64,000 nt of DNA from Neocallimastix lanati (nom. inval.) (Eukaryota > Neocallimastigomycota > Neocallimastigomycetes > Neocallimastigales > Neocallimastigaceae): assembly GCA_016946835.1 (NCBI GenBank), contig JACVTC010000015.1, forward strand, positions 1,112,501 to 1,176,500, read 5' to 3'. The translations under genes and the position numbers were made by a program. Below, piece after piece: positions 22,912 to 35,643 of this stretch (the first letter of the stretch is position 1; each line of letters starts with the position of its first letter). A model generated the notes under the pieces. It ran no database searches. It was not told where the DNA came from and saw nothing but the letters and a program-made list of their open reading frames with translations.

Positions 22912-24668
22912 AATACTCCCTTAATATACATTAAATAATGTAAACACGTGATTGTCATATTAAATTAATTTCTACATATTATATTCTTATATTTTATTTA
23001 TATTAAATATTTATATTACTATCTTACTTTATATTATCAATATCAAACTTATATTAATACTATTACATATTCATATTAATAATTAATATTTTAATAATTA
23101 ATTATTTTATATAAATACATGTTTAAATCTTTTGATTAATCCTTTGTAGGATTATTGTAATTTAAATTATAGTAATAATTATATAAAATAATAATGTAAT
23201 AAAATATTATTAAGATTAAATAAAATTTATATTTTAAATAAAAACTTAATTATAAAATTTACTAATAACAATATGTTTTAAATAAGAGTAAAATTAAGTT
23301 ATTAATTAATTACTATAATTTGGCATCTTGACCTAATCGTTAAGACCAAATTATCACAAAACTTTAACATTAGAAATATTGTATAAATATTATTGGTTAT
23401 AATAATTAAAGTAATTTATATATGTAGTTATTCCAATAATTATTTTTAAAAGTATGGTTAATTCTTTTATCATAATAAAAATAGATAAATTATATTATTA
23501 ATGATTCTATTATTATGATAATAAATTAATTCATCATTATTATTAATAAGTTTTATTTTATATTTTAAATATTATTTTGAGAATTATATAGTTTTAGGAA
23601 TTATATTATGAATATTGATAATTATATTTTATTTAGGAAATACATTTTTAAATATTGATAGTTATATATTATTTAATTATGAAAATGTATTATTAAATAA
23701 AGTTATTAGGAAATTAATAGTTTAAGAGATATATTTAATAAAAATATGATATTAAATAATTATTTTAACAATTATATAAAATTATGAGAATGTAATAATA
23801 AATATTTTTATATGTAAAAAAATAAAATTATAAAAATAAATAAAAAATAAAATATTATTATAAAACATTATTATTATAAATTATTTTTTTATATTTATTA
23901 GAATATATTATCGTGTCATAATGTCATAATTCCTTAGAGAAACAACCAACTAAATAAATAACTCGATATGGGATATTTTAAATGTTCTGTATTATTTTAA
24001 AAAAAGAATGAACAAATAATGTTAATTTGGTTATTTCCCATAAATATTACTTAACCATCAAAATTAAATTTTTTACTTTAAAGTTTAATAATCAAAGTTA
24101 ATATTTCATCTTTTATTATTTTTTTATAATTAAATCTTTATTAATAATAATATTATTATTATAATTTCTTTTAAAATTATTATTACAATTTCTATTAATA
24201 TTATTATTAAAATTTCTTTTAAAATTATTATTATAATTTCTATTAAAATTATTATTATAATTTCTATTAAAATTATTATTATAATTTCTATCAATATTAT
24301 TATTGTAATTCCTATTAATATTAATATTATAATTTCTATTAATATTAATATTATTTTATTTTATATATTTTTGTTACATTTTTTTTAATATATAAATTTA
24401 TTTAATCATTTTTAATTTTTATTGAATATTTATTAGATTATTATTATATATATTTTATCATTTTTTTTTCTTATTGTTTCATAATTAACAATTAATTTAC
24501 TTTTTATAAAGAGTAAATTTAATCATTTATATATAGTAATATAATCTTCATAATTTTCAATTAGTTGCATCATCTTTCGATTTCTAAGTTTTTTGTAAAA
24601 AAAATTATTTTTATAGATATTACTTTTTTTATTATTATTGTGTATTTCTATATTTTCTAAATATCTAT
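22912..24668. repeat. AT-rich intergenic region with a 25-bp minisatellite
   Basis: No gene seen. At about 24150-24345 a roughly 25-bp unit (attattataatttctattaa) is repeated about eight times, with substitutions, downstream of the transporter on the minus strand. At 23318-23355 a small tRNA D-arm-like hairpin occurs (see rejected items). Confidence 0.7.
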
Positions 24669-26186
24669 TTAAGCTTTACCAGCCATCTTAGCATCCATTT
24701 CATCAATACTAAGTCCCTTACATTCAATAACATAGAATTGTGAGTAGACCCAAGCAAGGAGACAAGCTGCTGCGAAAAGAAGGAAAGTTTTAGTAGACCA
24801 GGCTTTCATAAGTGCTGGTCCAACAAAGGCAATAATCCAATTGTTAAGGAAGTTAGAAACTGTACCAACTGCTGATCCCTTAACTCTGACACGAAGTGGG
24901 AAAACTTCGGCTTGGTATACCCATGGAACTGGTCCCCAGGTCCAGGCGAACGAGAAGACGAATAAGAAGACTGAAGCAACTGCAAGATATTGCCACATCT
25001 TACCATTATGAGTTTGAGTAGAACAAGCCCAGGTGGAAATGTGGAAGACCATCATCATAAGTGCTCCAACAACTAATAATGTTTTACGACCTAATCTTTC
25101 AATACCCCACATACCTGGGAATGTAGAAATAAAGTTGACAAAGTTATTGATAATTGGAAGAACAACTGTGGACATGAATTTAGAGAAACCAATTTCATCA
25201 TAAATTTGTGATTGATAGTACATAATAACATTAATACCAGTCCATTGTTGGAAGAGTTGCATTAAGAAAGTAATGAAAGTACGACGACGAATAACAGGAC
25301 TGAAAAGTTCACTGAATGAAGAAGAACCAGTAGCACGAGTAGCAGCAACATCTTCTTGAATAGCTTTGAGTTCACTTTGAACAAGTTCATCTGAAGTAGA
25401 AGCTGCATTAAGTTTAGCTAAAACTTCAACAGCTTCTTCATCACGATCCTTAGAACATAACCAACGAGGAGATTTTGGAAGGAAACTCATAAGAATGGCA
25501 AGACCAAGACCTGGAATAACTTGGAATAAAAGTGCAAATCTCCATTCAAAGTTTGAAACTTCTTTCCAAATATCTTCTCTTTTTTCACCTAAACCATCTG
25601 GAGTAGAATTAGTGTAATACCAAACAATGGAATTAATGATGGCAGCAACAATAATACCGAAAGTAGTCATAAGTTGGTAACAGGAAGAAAGAGTACCTCT
25701 AATCTTAGCTGGAGCAACTTCAGAAATATAAGTTGGACAAAGTACACCATTACAACCAATAGAAAGACCGGTGATAAGACGACCAACGGCAATCATAGCC
25801 CAATGACGAGCAGAAATACCTTGAATGATGGCACCACATGTGAAAATACAAGCACCAATCATAATAGTTCTTTGACGACCATATTTTTCACCAAGGTAAG
25901 TAGCCATAAGAGCACCACAAAGAGCACCAAGAACGAAACTGGAAGTAATAACACCTTCGAGAGTAGCCTTATTATTAGCTTCGGTTAACTTACGATACAT
26001 CATTTTAGCTTTATCAGGAGTATCCTTACTATTTTCATCGAGAGCATCACCATTCCAACTATGGAACTTGAAGAAGATACGGAAAGCATCCATAACAAGG
26101 ACAACATTCATGACACCTACTTCATAACCGAAAAGAAGACCACCAAACGAGGCAGTAAGTGCAACTAAAAATTGAAAACTATTCAT
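24669..26186 (-). CDS. MFS sugar porter, copy 1 (diverged)
   Basis: 505 residues, single exon. Twelve-helix sugar transporter of the plasma membrane. Family motifs: YGRQR after TM2-3 (102-106), GRLITG (135-140), PTYISEVAPAKIRG (151-164), PKSPRWL (237-243), QQWTGINVIMYY (313-324), ERLGRK (363-368), WVYQAEVFPLRVRVKG (422-437). Length and layout are standard. Two departures: PESPR is PKSPR, and the C-terminal PETKG is IECKG (487-491). It differs from the other four copies at S3 (R), S53 (G) and T286 (A), and at many synonymous sites. Substrate cannot be told from sequence; hexose, xylose or disaccharide are all possible. A TATA-like box (rc TATAAAAG) lies about 100 bases before the ATG. Confidence 0.95.
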   Translation of the reverse strand: MNSFQFLVALTASFGGLLFGYEVGVMNVVLVMDAFRIFFKFHSWNGDALDENSKDTPDKAKMMYRKLTEANNKATLEGVITSSFVLGALCGALMATYLGEKYGRQRTIMIGACIFTCGAIIQGISARHWAMIAVGRLITGLSIGCNGVLCPTYISEVAPAKIRGTLSSCYQLMTTFGIIVAAIINSIVWYYTNSTPDGLGEKREDIWKEVSNFEWRFALLFQVIPGLGLAILMSFLPKSPRWLCSKDRDEEAVEVLAKLNAASTSDELVQSELKAIQEDVAATRATGSSSFSELFSPVIRRRTFITFLMQLFQQWTGINVIMYYQSQIYDEIGFSKFMSTVVLPIINNFVNFISTFPGMWGIERLGRKTLLVVGALMMMVFHISTWACSTQTHNGKMWQYLAVASVFLFVFSFAWTWGPVPWVYQAEVFPLRVRVKGSAVGTVSNFLNNWIIAFVGPALMKAWSTKTFLLFAAACLLAWVYSQFYVIECKGLSIDEMDAKMAGKA

Positions 26187-26717
26187 TTTCTATTTATTTT
26201 TATTTAAATTATTATATTATTAATTATTTAATAGTATTTAAAATTTAATGATAGAATTAAAAAAAAAATGAATATTTTTTTGGTCCTTTTATATGAAATG
26301 TTTTACAATAAAAATTATATTTATATTTTTAATATGTAAAATTTAATTAAAAATATATACTATGAAATTTTATAATTAATATAAATTAAAAATACTCTAG
26401 TAGTTTTGAAAAATATAAAAAATTAAACATAAAAATAATTTTGAATATAATTAATTTGTGTAACCTTTCAAAAAGCAAAATTTATATTTATTGTAATGAA
26501 AAAGAAATTATTAATAAAATAATAAAATAATAAAATGTTTTAATTGACATTTCCATTTAAATTAATAACTTTTTTATTTATGAGGGTTAATTCTATTATT
26601 GATAATATATAATTTATTGAAATAAATATTAAAACATATATTGTATTTTTTAATTTTTTAAAGTGATTAAAACTTTAATTACTAATAATTTTATATAAAT
26701 TGCTATATATGTATATG

Positions 26718-26760
<43 letters not shown>

Positions 26761-27441
26761 CATTCTAGAATTATTTATCAATAACAAACGTATAACTTTA
26801 TTAAAATATCCTTATGTAAACTTTTTATTTAAATATTACTGTTACACTCAAAGGATCTTTTCCAATCTTTTATTTATGGGAATTTTACTTATTTATACAC
26901 TAATTAAAAATAATAAAATTTAAAAAGTATTTAAGAATAGAATATTAAAACATATTTGTTATATAAGGTTATAAAGTCCACTTTAATATTAATGATATAA
27001 ATAAAGGTTATTTAATATAAGAATTATAATAATATCAGAATATGAAAATAAATTATTTTTCTTAATTTCATGTTAGAATAAAATATATTTTGATTTATAA
27101 TTTAAAAGGTAAATTATTATACACCATAAATATATTTAAAATATTTAATTTCTTATGTATTTTAATAATAATATATTTTATATAATTAAGTTTTAATTTA
27201 TAATTTTTATCATTTACATATCATATATAATTTATATATTTGTTTTTCTTTTTATTTTCTTTTTAATATTATTGTATTAATATATGTTTTAAAAAAATTA
27301 ATTTAAAAGAACAGAAAAAAAAAAAAAATTTAATTGTTACATCTAAATTTTTGAAAATTATTTATAAAAATTATTTGTTGGGGTTTTTAAAATAGTACTA
27401 TATAATTCCTTAAATAAAATAAATTATAAATAATTTTTAAT

Positions 27442-27491
<50 letters not shown>

Positions 27492-28554
27492 TTTCATTTT
27501 TGTTTATAATTTATAATATATAAATAATTTACTTCTTAAATTTTATTATAATAAAACTGATATTTTTATAGTAATTATTAATATATTAATATATATTGGA
27601 ATTACTTTGCTATTAGTTTTACTATTTAATGTAAAATAATAATTTAACCTATATATTTTTTAAGTGTTATATATATAATATATAATAGTGAAGATTATAT
27701 TTAATTATTTATGTTTTTTAAAAATCTTACAAATAAATTTGAATAAATTTACATATTTCTTTCAATTAAAATAATTACAGAAACTAAATTATTCATATAT
27801 ATTAAAGTGGAATTTGAAGATATAAATAGAAATTCTATCATTGAAATTAATTAATGGAATTAATTGTTAAACTATTTGTAAAAAAAATCACAATTATAAT
27901 ACTTGATATATCTAGTATGAATATATTAAAATCAGTTATCTTTTGGATGAAAAAATTTAATTAAATATAGCTTTATAAATTTGATAGTAAAGAGTAGCCT
28001 TATTTCTCCTTAAATTACAAAAAATAAATATTATTAAAACTCAATAATAATATTACAACAATAAATATCAATTATAAATTATAAATTTATTTATTTTTTT
28101 TTAAAAATATATATATATATATATAATATTTATTTATACAATTTATTTTATTTTCAAAATATAAATATTTATTTCATAAAAATTTTATAAATTTTTTATA
28201 AAATAAAAGTACATAATTAATAATTATTTTAATAAATTTTTTAACATATACTTATTTTTTTATTTTCTTATTTTTCAATTTTTTAATATACAACTTTTTT
28301 TTTTTTTTAATTTTTTTTTATTTTTTTATTTTTTAATTTTTTATTTTAATATACAACTTTTTTTTTTTTTTTTTTAATTTTTTTTATTTTTTTATTTTTT
28401 AATTTTTTAATATACAACTTTTTTTTTTTTTTTAATTTTTTTTATAATAACTAATTTACTTTTAATAAAGAGTAAAAATTTTTTATAACAATCTTAACTT
28501 TATTCAAATATTACTTTTTTATAATATATATTTCTATGTCTTCTAAATATCTAT
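26187..28554. repeat. AT-rich spacer between transporter copies 1 and 2
   Basis: No gene seen. Contains a poly-T run of about 42 (26719-26760), an ATT run (about 27448-27492), and three roughly 60-bp T-rich units with atatacaact (about 28280-28445). Near the left end are the promoter elements of copy 1: the TATA-like box (26286-26293) and a variant of the distal box (tactctagtagt, 26393-26404). Confidence 0.75.
26286..26293 (-). promoter_or_regulatory. TATA-like box of transporter copy 1
   Basis: On the minus strand tttcatataaaagg, a one-base variant of the block tttcatataaaaagat that precedes the other copies. It starts about 100 bases upstream of the ATG. Confidence 0.6.
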
Positions 28555-30072
28555 TTAAGCTTTACCAGCCATCTTAGCATCCATTTCATCAATACTAAGT
28601 CCCTTACATTCAATAACATAGAATTGTGAATAGACCCAGGCAAGAAGACAAGCTGCTGCGAAAAGAAGGAAAGTTTTAGTAGACCAGGCTTTCATAAGTG
28701 CTGGTCCAACAAAGGCAATAATCCAATTGTTAAGGAAGTTAGAAACTGTACCAACTGCTGATCCCTTAACTCTGACACGAAGTGGGAAAACTTCGGCTTG
28801 GTATACCCATGGAACTGGTCCCCAGGTCCAGGCGAACGAGAAGACGAATAAGAAGACTGAAGCAACTGCAAGATATTGCCACATCTTACCATTATGAGTT
28901 TGAGTAGAACAAGCCCAGGTGGAAATGTGGAAGACCATCATCATAAGTGCTCCAACAACTAATAATGTTTTACGACCTAATCTTTCAATACCCCACATAC
29001 CTGGGAATGTAGAAATGAAGTTGACAAAGTTATTGATAATTGGAAGAACAACTGTAGACATGAATTTAGAGAAACCAATTTCATCATAAATTTGTGATTG
29101 ATAGTACATAATTACATTAATACCAGTCCATTGTTGGAAGAGTTGCATTAAGAAAGTAATGAAAGTACGACGACGAATAACAGGACTGAAAAGTTCACTG
29201 AATGAAGAAGAACCAGCAGCACGAGTAGCAGCAACATCTTCTTGAATAGCTTTGAGTTCACTTTGAACAAGTTCATCTGAAGTAGAAGCTGCATTAAGTT
29301 TAGCTAAAACTTCAACAGCTTCTTCATCACGATCCTTAGAACATAACCAACGAGGAGATTTTGGAAGGAAACTCATAAGAATGGCAAGACCAAGACCTGG
29401 AATAACTTGGAATAAAAGTGCAAATCTCCATTCAAAGTTTGAAACTTCTTTCCAAATATCTTCTCTTTTTTCACCTAAACCATCTGGAGTAGAATTAGTG
29501 TAATACCAAACAATGGAATTAATGATGGCAGCAACAATAATACCGAAAGTAGTCATAAGTTGATAACAAGAAGAAAGAGTACCTCTGATCTTAGCTGGAG
29601 CAACTTCAGAAATATAAGTTGGACAAAGTACACCGTTACAACCAATAGAAAGACCGGTGATAAGACGACCAACAGCAATCATAGCCCAATGACGAGCAGA
29701 AATACCTTGAATGATGGCACCACATGTGAAAATACAAGCACCGATCATAATAGTTCTTTGACGACCATATTTTTCACCAAGATAAGTAGCCATAAGAGCA
29801 CCACAAAGAGCACCAAGAACGAAACTAGAAGTAATAACACCTTCGAGAGTAGCCTTATTATTAGCTTCAGTTAACTTACGATACATCATTTTAGCTTTAT
29901 CAGGAGTATCCTTACCATTTTCATCGAGAGCATCACCATTCCAACTATGGAACTTGAAGAAGATACGGAAAGCATCCATAACAAGGACAACATTCATAAC
30001 ACCTACTTCATAACCGAAAAGAAGACCACCAAACGAGGCAGTCAGTGCAACTAAAAATTGAAATCTGTTCAT
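28555..30072 (-). CDS. MFS sugar porter, copy 2
   Basis: 505 residues, protein identical to copies 3, 4 and 5 and differing from copy 1 at residues 3, 53 and 286. Sugar porter motifs as in copy 1. Nucleotide differences from the other copies are all silent, scattered, and often C/T at third positions. The first 60 codons are strongly biased to GGT, GTC, GTT and CTT, a sign of high expression in AT-rich fungi. Transcribed away from copy 3, with a 4 kb shared upstream region. Promoter: TATA-like block at 30197-30205 and distal box at 30303-30314. Confidence 0.96.
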   Translation of the reverse strand: MNRFQFLVALTASFGGLLFGYEVGVMNVVLVMDAFRIFFKFHSWNGDALDENGKDTPDKAKMMYRKLTEANNKATLEGVITSSFVLGALCGALMATYLGEKYGRQRTIMIGACIFTCGAIIQGISARHWAMIAVGRLITGLSIGCNGVLCPTYISEVAPAKIRGTLSSCYQLMTTFGIIVAAIINSIVWYYTNSTPDGLGEKREDIWKEVSNFEWRFALLFQVIPGLGLAILMSFLPKSPRWLCSKDRDEEAVEVLAKLNAASTSDELVQSELKAIQEDVAATRAAGSSSFSELFSPVIRRRTFITFLMQLFQQWTGINVIMYYQSQIYDEIGFSKFMSTVVLPIINNFVNFISTFPGMWGIERLGRKTLLVVGALMMMVFHISTWACSTQTHNGKMWQYLAVASVFLFVFSFAWTWGPVPWVYQAEVFPLRVRVKGSAVGTVSNFLNNWIIAFVGPALMKAWSTKTFLLFAAACLLAWVYSQFYVIECKGLSIDEMDAKMAGKA

Positions 30073-30196
30073 TTCTTTAAACTTAACTTAAATTTATTGT
30101 ATTAAATATTATATTACTACTTCTATTATTATATATTAAATTATATTACTAATAAATATATTTTATCTAAAATTGTAATTTACTGAAAAATTTTAT

Positions 30197-30205
30197 CTTT
30201 TTATA
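30197..30205 (-). promoter_or_regulatory. TATA-like box of transporter copy 2
   Basis: Minus-strand tttcatataaaaagat block, about 125 bases before the ATG; the same 16-base block precedes copies 3, 4 and 5. Confidence 0.65.
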
Positions 30206-30302
30206 TGAAATACTGTTCAAGAACAATAATATATATACTCGTAATCTATTAATTTAAATTGAAATATATATTATGAGTTGTAATTTTGATATAAATTAAA
30301 AA

Positions 30303-30314
30303 TATTCTAGGAGT
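30303..30314 (-). promoter_or_regulatory. distal conserved box of transporter copy 2
   Basis: Minus-strand ACTCCTAGAATA, about 231 bases before the ATG; identical at copies 4 and 5 (227 bases before the ATG), weaker at copy 1, absent at copy 3. Confidence 0.5.
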
Positions 30315-30592
30315 ATCGAATAATATATATACAATTAAAAATAATAAAAAATTTACGAATAAATGATTTGTGTAACTTAATAAAATAATAATTTAAAATT
30401 AAATTTAATTTATTATAATAAGCATGAAAATTTAATTATTTTTATTTAAATATCATAAATTAATATATAAAAGATAAAATAATATTAATTGTTTTAGTTT
30501 TAATTATAATACTAATACTAATTCTTAATTTTAATTTTAATTCTAATCCCAATCTCATATTTAATCCAACAATAATTATAATAATTATAGTA

Positions 30593-30843
<251 letters not shown>

Positions 30844-33249
30844 TAATGATAATAATATAAGTTAAGTGAAATTTATTTAAGCTATTTATTTTAATTATTG
30901 TTTAATTATTGGTTTTTAAGTAATAAAATGAAATTCAAGATAAATGATTATTTAAATATATATAAATGGATGTATTAGTTTCTTCTTAAGAAAAATAAAA
31001 TGTAACGTCACGTAAAATAAAAAGCAAAATAAAAATAAAATAATAAAATATTATATACTAAAATATATATATATATTTATATATTATACAACATAAATTA
31101 TGATAATATTGTTGATAATAAAATATTTATTTATAATAATAATTGTTAAAGTATTAAATAATATAAATAAATAAACTTAACAATTTAGGTTTATAATTAA
31201 ATAATAGAAAATATAAATCATAAATATTTATGTAAAAACTAAAAATGTAAATTAACATTATTTATGTTAATACATAATTAAATGTAAATCATTAGACTTA
31301 TCATGCGCATGTAAATAATCTCTTTATTCTTGTTTATTCACGTGAAATAATAATATAGTTTATATAAAAATATTTGTTTATTCTTTAGACGAAAATTCGC
31401 GACTTTCGTCAATATAATATTTTATAATAAATAAATAAATGTATGAATTATTAATAATTAAATAAATTTCTTTAATAATAATATTTTAAAATATAAATTC
31501 TTAATCTATCTATAATTTATTATGGCTATTTTTTTTTTTTTTATTAATTTAAGAATAAACTTTTTTTAATCTCTAGTATTATTACATAAAATAATATATT
31601 AAATAATATTATTTCAAATATAATTAAAAATATATAAATATTGTATTAATATATTAAAGTATTAAAATAATATTAAAATAATTAAATAATTTTTCCCTCA
31701 TGTTAAAAACTTTAAATTTTAATAAATGGAAAATAATTGCTATTTTAAGTAAATATTTTTTTTATTTTTTTTTATTTTTAATAATTTATTTTTCCATTAT
31801 TCGATATTTTTGTCTGGGTATATACTATTTAATACATAAAAATAATATAATTTAATATAATATATTAATATATAGGCATTAATATATATATACATATAAA
31901 CCAATATAATATATTAAATTAATTTATAACATTTATATATATTTTTATTTTTTTTAATATTTTATTTTTTAATATTTTTTTTTTTTATATTTCTAAATTT
32001 TAATTCAGATGATTTTAAAATAAAAAAATATATATTTGTCACATTACATAATTGTATTATTATAATTTGAACTAAACCCCTTTTCAATTTTAATCATTTT
32101 AATTATTATCCTATTTTCTAATTATACATTAATTTCAAATATTATTATATATATCATTTAAAATAACAATTAGTAATAAATGATAATTACACTCTTACAT
32201 TATTAATTTGTTTTTCAATTATTAATGAGGTAATTTTTTAATTGCTGTTTCAGTTTTTGTTAAGTAATAAAATTTCCATTTCTACAAAAAATAAGGTTAA
32301 TATATTTAATTTTTTTATTTAGAAATAATAACTAAATAAATATATTTTATTTATTTATTTAATTTTTTAAAAAATTTTAATAGAATTTATTAATTATAGT
32401 TAACTGAACATTTTCATCAAAATAATATAATAAATTTAGTATGATTGTTAAAAAATTTTATTGATTTTATTATTATTATTATTTTTATTATTTCTATGAT
32501 TTTAATGAAATTAATTAATACTAATTACAAATGATAACAATATATGTCTACCTGTTATAATATGGCTATATTATTAATATAATAAATATTGTATATATAC
32601 TACATTAATTCACAAAAGAAACTTTTACTCTTTTCAAAAAAAAAAATAAGAAAAGAAAAATATATATAAATTATGTGAAATATTTTATTTCATTAGTTAG
32701 ATATTATAGTAAATATTATAGAAATAAGTTATTTTCAATGAGGGTTTTTTCATTTCAAAAAAATTAATATTAGAGTTTTATATATAAACTTCTATTTTAA
32801 TTATAATAAATAAATAAAAAATGTTTATATAATTTTAATTAATAATAAATAAATAAAAAATGTTTATATAATTTTAATTAATAATAAATAAATAAAAAAT
32901 GTTTATATAATTTTAATTAATAATAAAAATGTAAATAATCCTTTCTTTCTTTTTTATTTTCCGATAATTTAATTGTAACCGTATCATAAATTTTAATTGT
33001 AATTTATGATTTTAATATTATTCAATATATTGTACATTACTTAATTTAATTAATTTTTATATATTATGACTTTTTTTTTAATATATTCATGTAAAAAAAA
33101 AAAAAAAAAAATGGAAAAATAGTTGAAATAAACATTATAAAAAAATTTTAATAGTATTATTATTATTCACATGAGACAAGTATTAATAATTATTAATAAT
33201 AATTAAGATTTTTATTAAAATGAAATGTTCAAATTAAAATTCGTAGAAT

Positions 33250-33288
<39 letters not shown>

Positions 33289-33981
33289 TATCATATTTGA
33301 ATTGAAGTTCTTTAAAATTTTAGTAATACGAAAATTAGTTATTAATTATCAATAAATAATATTTATTTACGTATAATATATAATTTTATTTTACTATAAT
33401 ATAAGGGTACTTTATTTTAATTTTTCTATTATCATCATAAATAATGTATATATTTTATATTATATGCTTTATAGTAATTATTTTTTTTTATATATTTATT
33501 TTATATTTATAATATATATAATATTTTTATTATTGAATCTTTTCTTTATATAATTTATAATTATAGTAATTTAAATTTCAATAATAAATAATAATTATTA
33601 GTAATTAAAATATAATAAAATAATAATAAATAATAATACTTATTAATTAAAATAATCAAGAAAATTAATAAAATAAAATAAAATAACAACAACAATAATA
33701 ATAATTATAATATTAATTTTATTTATTATTATTTTAAGTTCTTTACATTTTATTTGTATTTAAATATCAAATTATTAAATTTAAAATGTTTAAATCATAA
33801 AAATTTGATATGTTACACAAAGAAAATGTATGAAATATTAGTTTTAATAATAAAATTTTTATTAATTCATATTCCTATCCTTTATTTAATATTGAATTTA
33901 AAAATTATTTGTTATTTCTCAATATATTGATTAATTCAATATTTGTATATTATAAGTATATATATTATAGCATTTTGAAAG

Positions 33982-33999
33982 TATTTCATATAAAAAGAT
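33982..33999 (+). promoter_or_regulatory. TATA-like box of transporter copy 3
   Basis: tatttcatataaaaagat, identical over its core to copies 4 and 5; about 137 bases before the ATG. Confidence 0.65.
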
Positions 34000-34125
34000 A
34001 GATTTTTTTTGAAAATTTTCGAATTTCAGATTTATTGAATAATTATTAATACAATAAATTTTAAGTTAAGTAATACAATAAATTAAGTTAATTAATATAA
34101 TAAATTTAAAGTAAAGTAAAAAGAA

Positions 34126-35643
34126 ATGAACAGATTTCAATTTTTAGTCGCATTGACTGCTTCATTTGGTGGTCTTCTTTTCGGTTATGAAGTAGGTGTC
34201 ATGAATGTTGTCCTTGTTATGGATGCTTTCCGTATCTTCTTCAAGTTCCATAGTTGGAATGGTGATGCTCTCGATGAAAATGGTAAGGATACTCCTGATA
34301 AAGCTAAAATGATGTATCGTAAGTTAACTGAAGCTAATAATAAGGCTACTCTCGAAGGTGTTATTACTTCTAGTTTCGTTCTTGGTGCTCTTTGTGGTGC
34401 TCTTATGGCTACTTACCTTGGTGAAAAGTATGGTCGTCAAAGAACTATTATGATTGGTGCTTGTATTTTCACATGTGGTGCCATCATTCAAGGTATTTCT
34501 GCTCGTCATTGGGCTATGATTGCCGTTGGTCGTCTTATCACCGGTCTTTCTATTGGTTGTAACGGTGTACTTTGTCCAACTTATATTTCTGAAGTTGCTC
34601 CAGCTAAGATCAGAGGTACTCTTTCTTCTTGTTATCAACTTATGACTACTTTCGGTATTATTGTTGCTGCCATCATTAATTCCATTGTTTGGTATTACAC
34701 TAATTCTACTCCAGATGGTTTAGGTGAAAAAAGAGAAGATATTTGGAAAGAAGTTTCAAACTTTGAATGGAGATTTGCACTTTTATTCCAAGTTATTCCA
34801 GGTCTTGGTCTTGCTATTCTTATGAGTTTCCTTCCAAAATCTCCTCGTTGGTTATGTTCTAAGGATCGTGATGAAGAAGCTGTTGAAGTTTTAGCTAAAC
34901 TTAATGCCGCTTCTACTTCAGATGAACTTGTTCAAAGTGAACTCAAAGCTATTCAAGAAGATGTTGCTGCTACTCGTGCTGCTGGTTCTTCTTCATTCAG
35001 TGAACTTTTCAGTCCTGTTATTCGTCGTCGTACTTTCATTACTTTCTTAATGCAACTCTTCCAACAATGGACTGGTATTAATGTTATTATGTACTATCAA
35101 TCACAAATTTATGATGAAATTGGTTTCTCTAAATTCATGTCTACAGTTGTTCTTCCAATTATCAATAACTTTGTCAACTTCATTTCTACATTCCCAGGTA
35201 TGTGGGGTATTGAAAGATTAGGTCGTAAAACATTATTAGTTGTTGGAGCACTTATGATGATGGTCTTCCACATTTCCACCTGGGCTTGTTCTACTCAAAC
35301 TCATAATGGTAAGATGTGGCAATATCTTGCAGTTGCTTCAGTCTTCTTATTCGTCTTCTCGTTCGCCTGGACCTGGGGACCAGTTCCATGGGTATACCAA
35401 GCCGAAGTTTTCCCACTTCGTGTCAGAGTTAAGGGATCAGCAGTTGGTACAGTTTCTAACTTCCTTAACAATTGGATTATTGCCTTTGTTGGACCAGCAC
35501 TTATGAAAGCTTGGTCTACTAAAACTTTCCTTCTTTTCGCAGCAGCTTGTCTTCTTGCCTGGGTCTATTCACAATTCTATGTTATTGAATGTAAGGGACT
35601 TAGTATTGATGAAATGGATGCTAAGATGGCTGGTAAAGCTTAA
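34126..35643 (+). CDS. MFS sugar porter, copy 3
   Basis: 505 residues, identical in protein to copies 2, 4 and 5. Same motifs and the same two departures (PKSPR and IECKG). Head-to-head with copy 2 across the 4 kb spacer and head-to-tail with copy 4. Its 5' flank shares only the TATA-like block and the last roughly 60 bases with copies 4 and 5 and lacks the distal box, so its upstream control has diverged although the protein has not. Confidence 0.96.
   Translation: MNRFQFLVALTASFGGLLFGYEVGVMNVVLVMDAFRIFFKFHSWNGDALDENGKDTPDKAKMMYRKLTEANNKATLEGVITSSFVLGALCGALMATYLGEKYGRQRTIMIGACIFTCGAIIQGISARHWAMIAVGRLITGLSIGCNGVLCPTYISEVAPAKIRGTLSSCYQLMTTFGIIVAAIINSIVWYYTNSTPDGLGEKREDIWKEVSNFEWRFALLFQVIPGLGLAILMSFLPKSPRWLCSKDRDEEAVEVLAKLNAASTSDELVQSELKAIQEDVAATRAAGSSSFSELFSPVIRRRTFITFLMQLFQQWTGINVIMYYQSQIYDEIGFSKFMSTVVLPIINNFVNFISTFPGMWGIERLGRKTLLVVGALMMMVFHISTWACSTQTHNGKMWQYLAVASVFLFVFSFAWTWGPVPWVYQAEVFPLRVRVKGSAVGTVSNFLNNWIIAFVGPALMKAWSTKTFLLFAAACLLAWVYSQFYVIECKGLSIDEMDAKMAGKA

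Noticed and set aside
23318-23355. tRNA-like stretch with a D-arm-like hairpin (tcttgacctaatcgttaaga)
   Set aside because: Only the D-arm fits; no anticodon arm or T-arm follows in the next 60 bases. Perhaps a tRNA scrap or chance.
24150-24345. Regularly spaced repeats that superficially resemble a CRISPR array
   Set aside because: Units are contiguous minisatellite copies without unique spacers, in a eukaryotic sequence.
25674-25988. 104-residue Thr/Ser/Asn-rich reading frame opposite every transporter, with a 66-residue one near each 3' end
   Set aside because: They recur only because the transporter copies are nearly identical; both are antisense or out-of-frame shadows with no family features.
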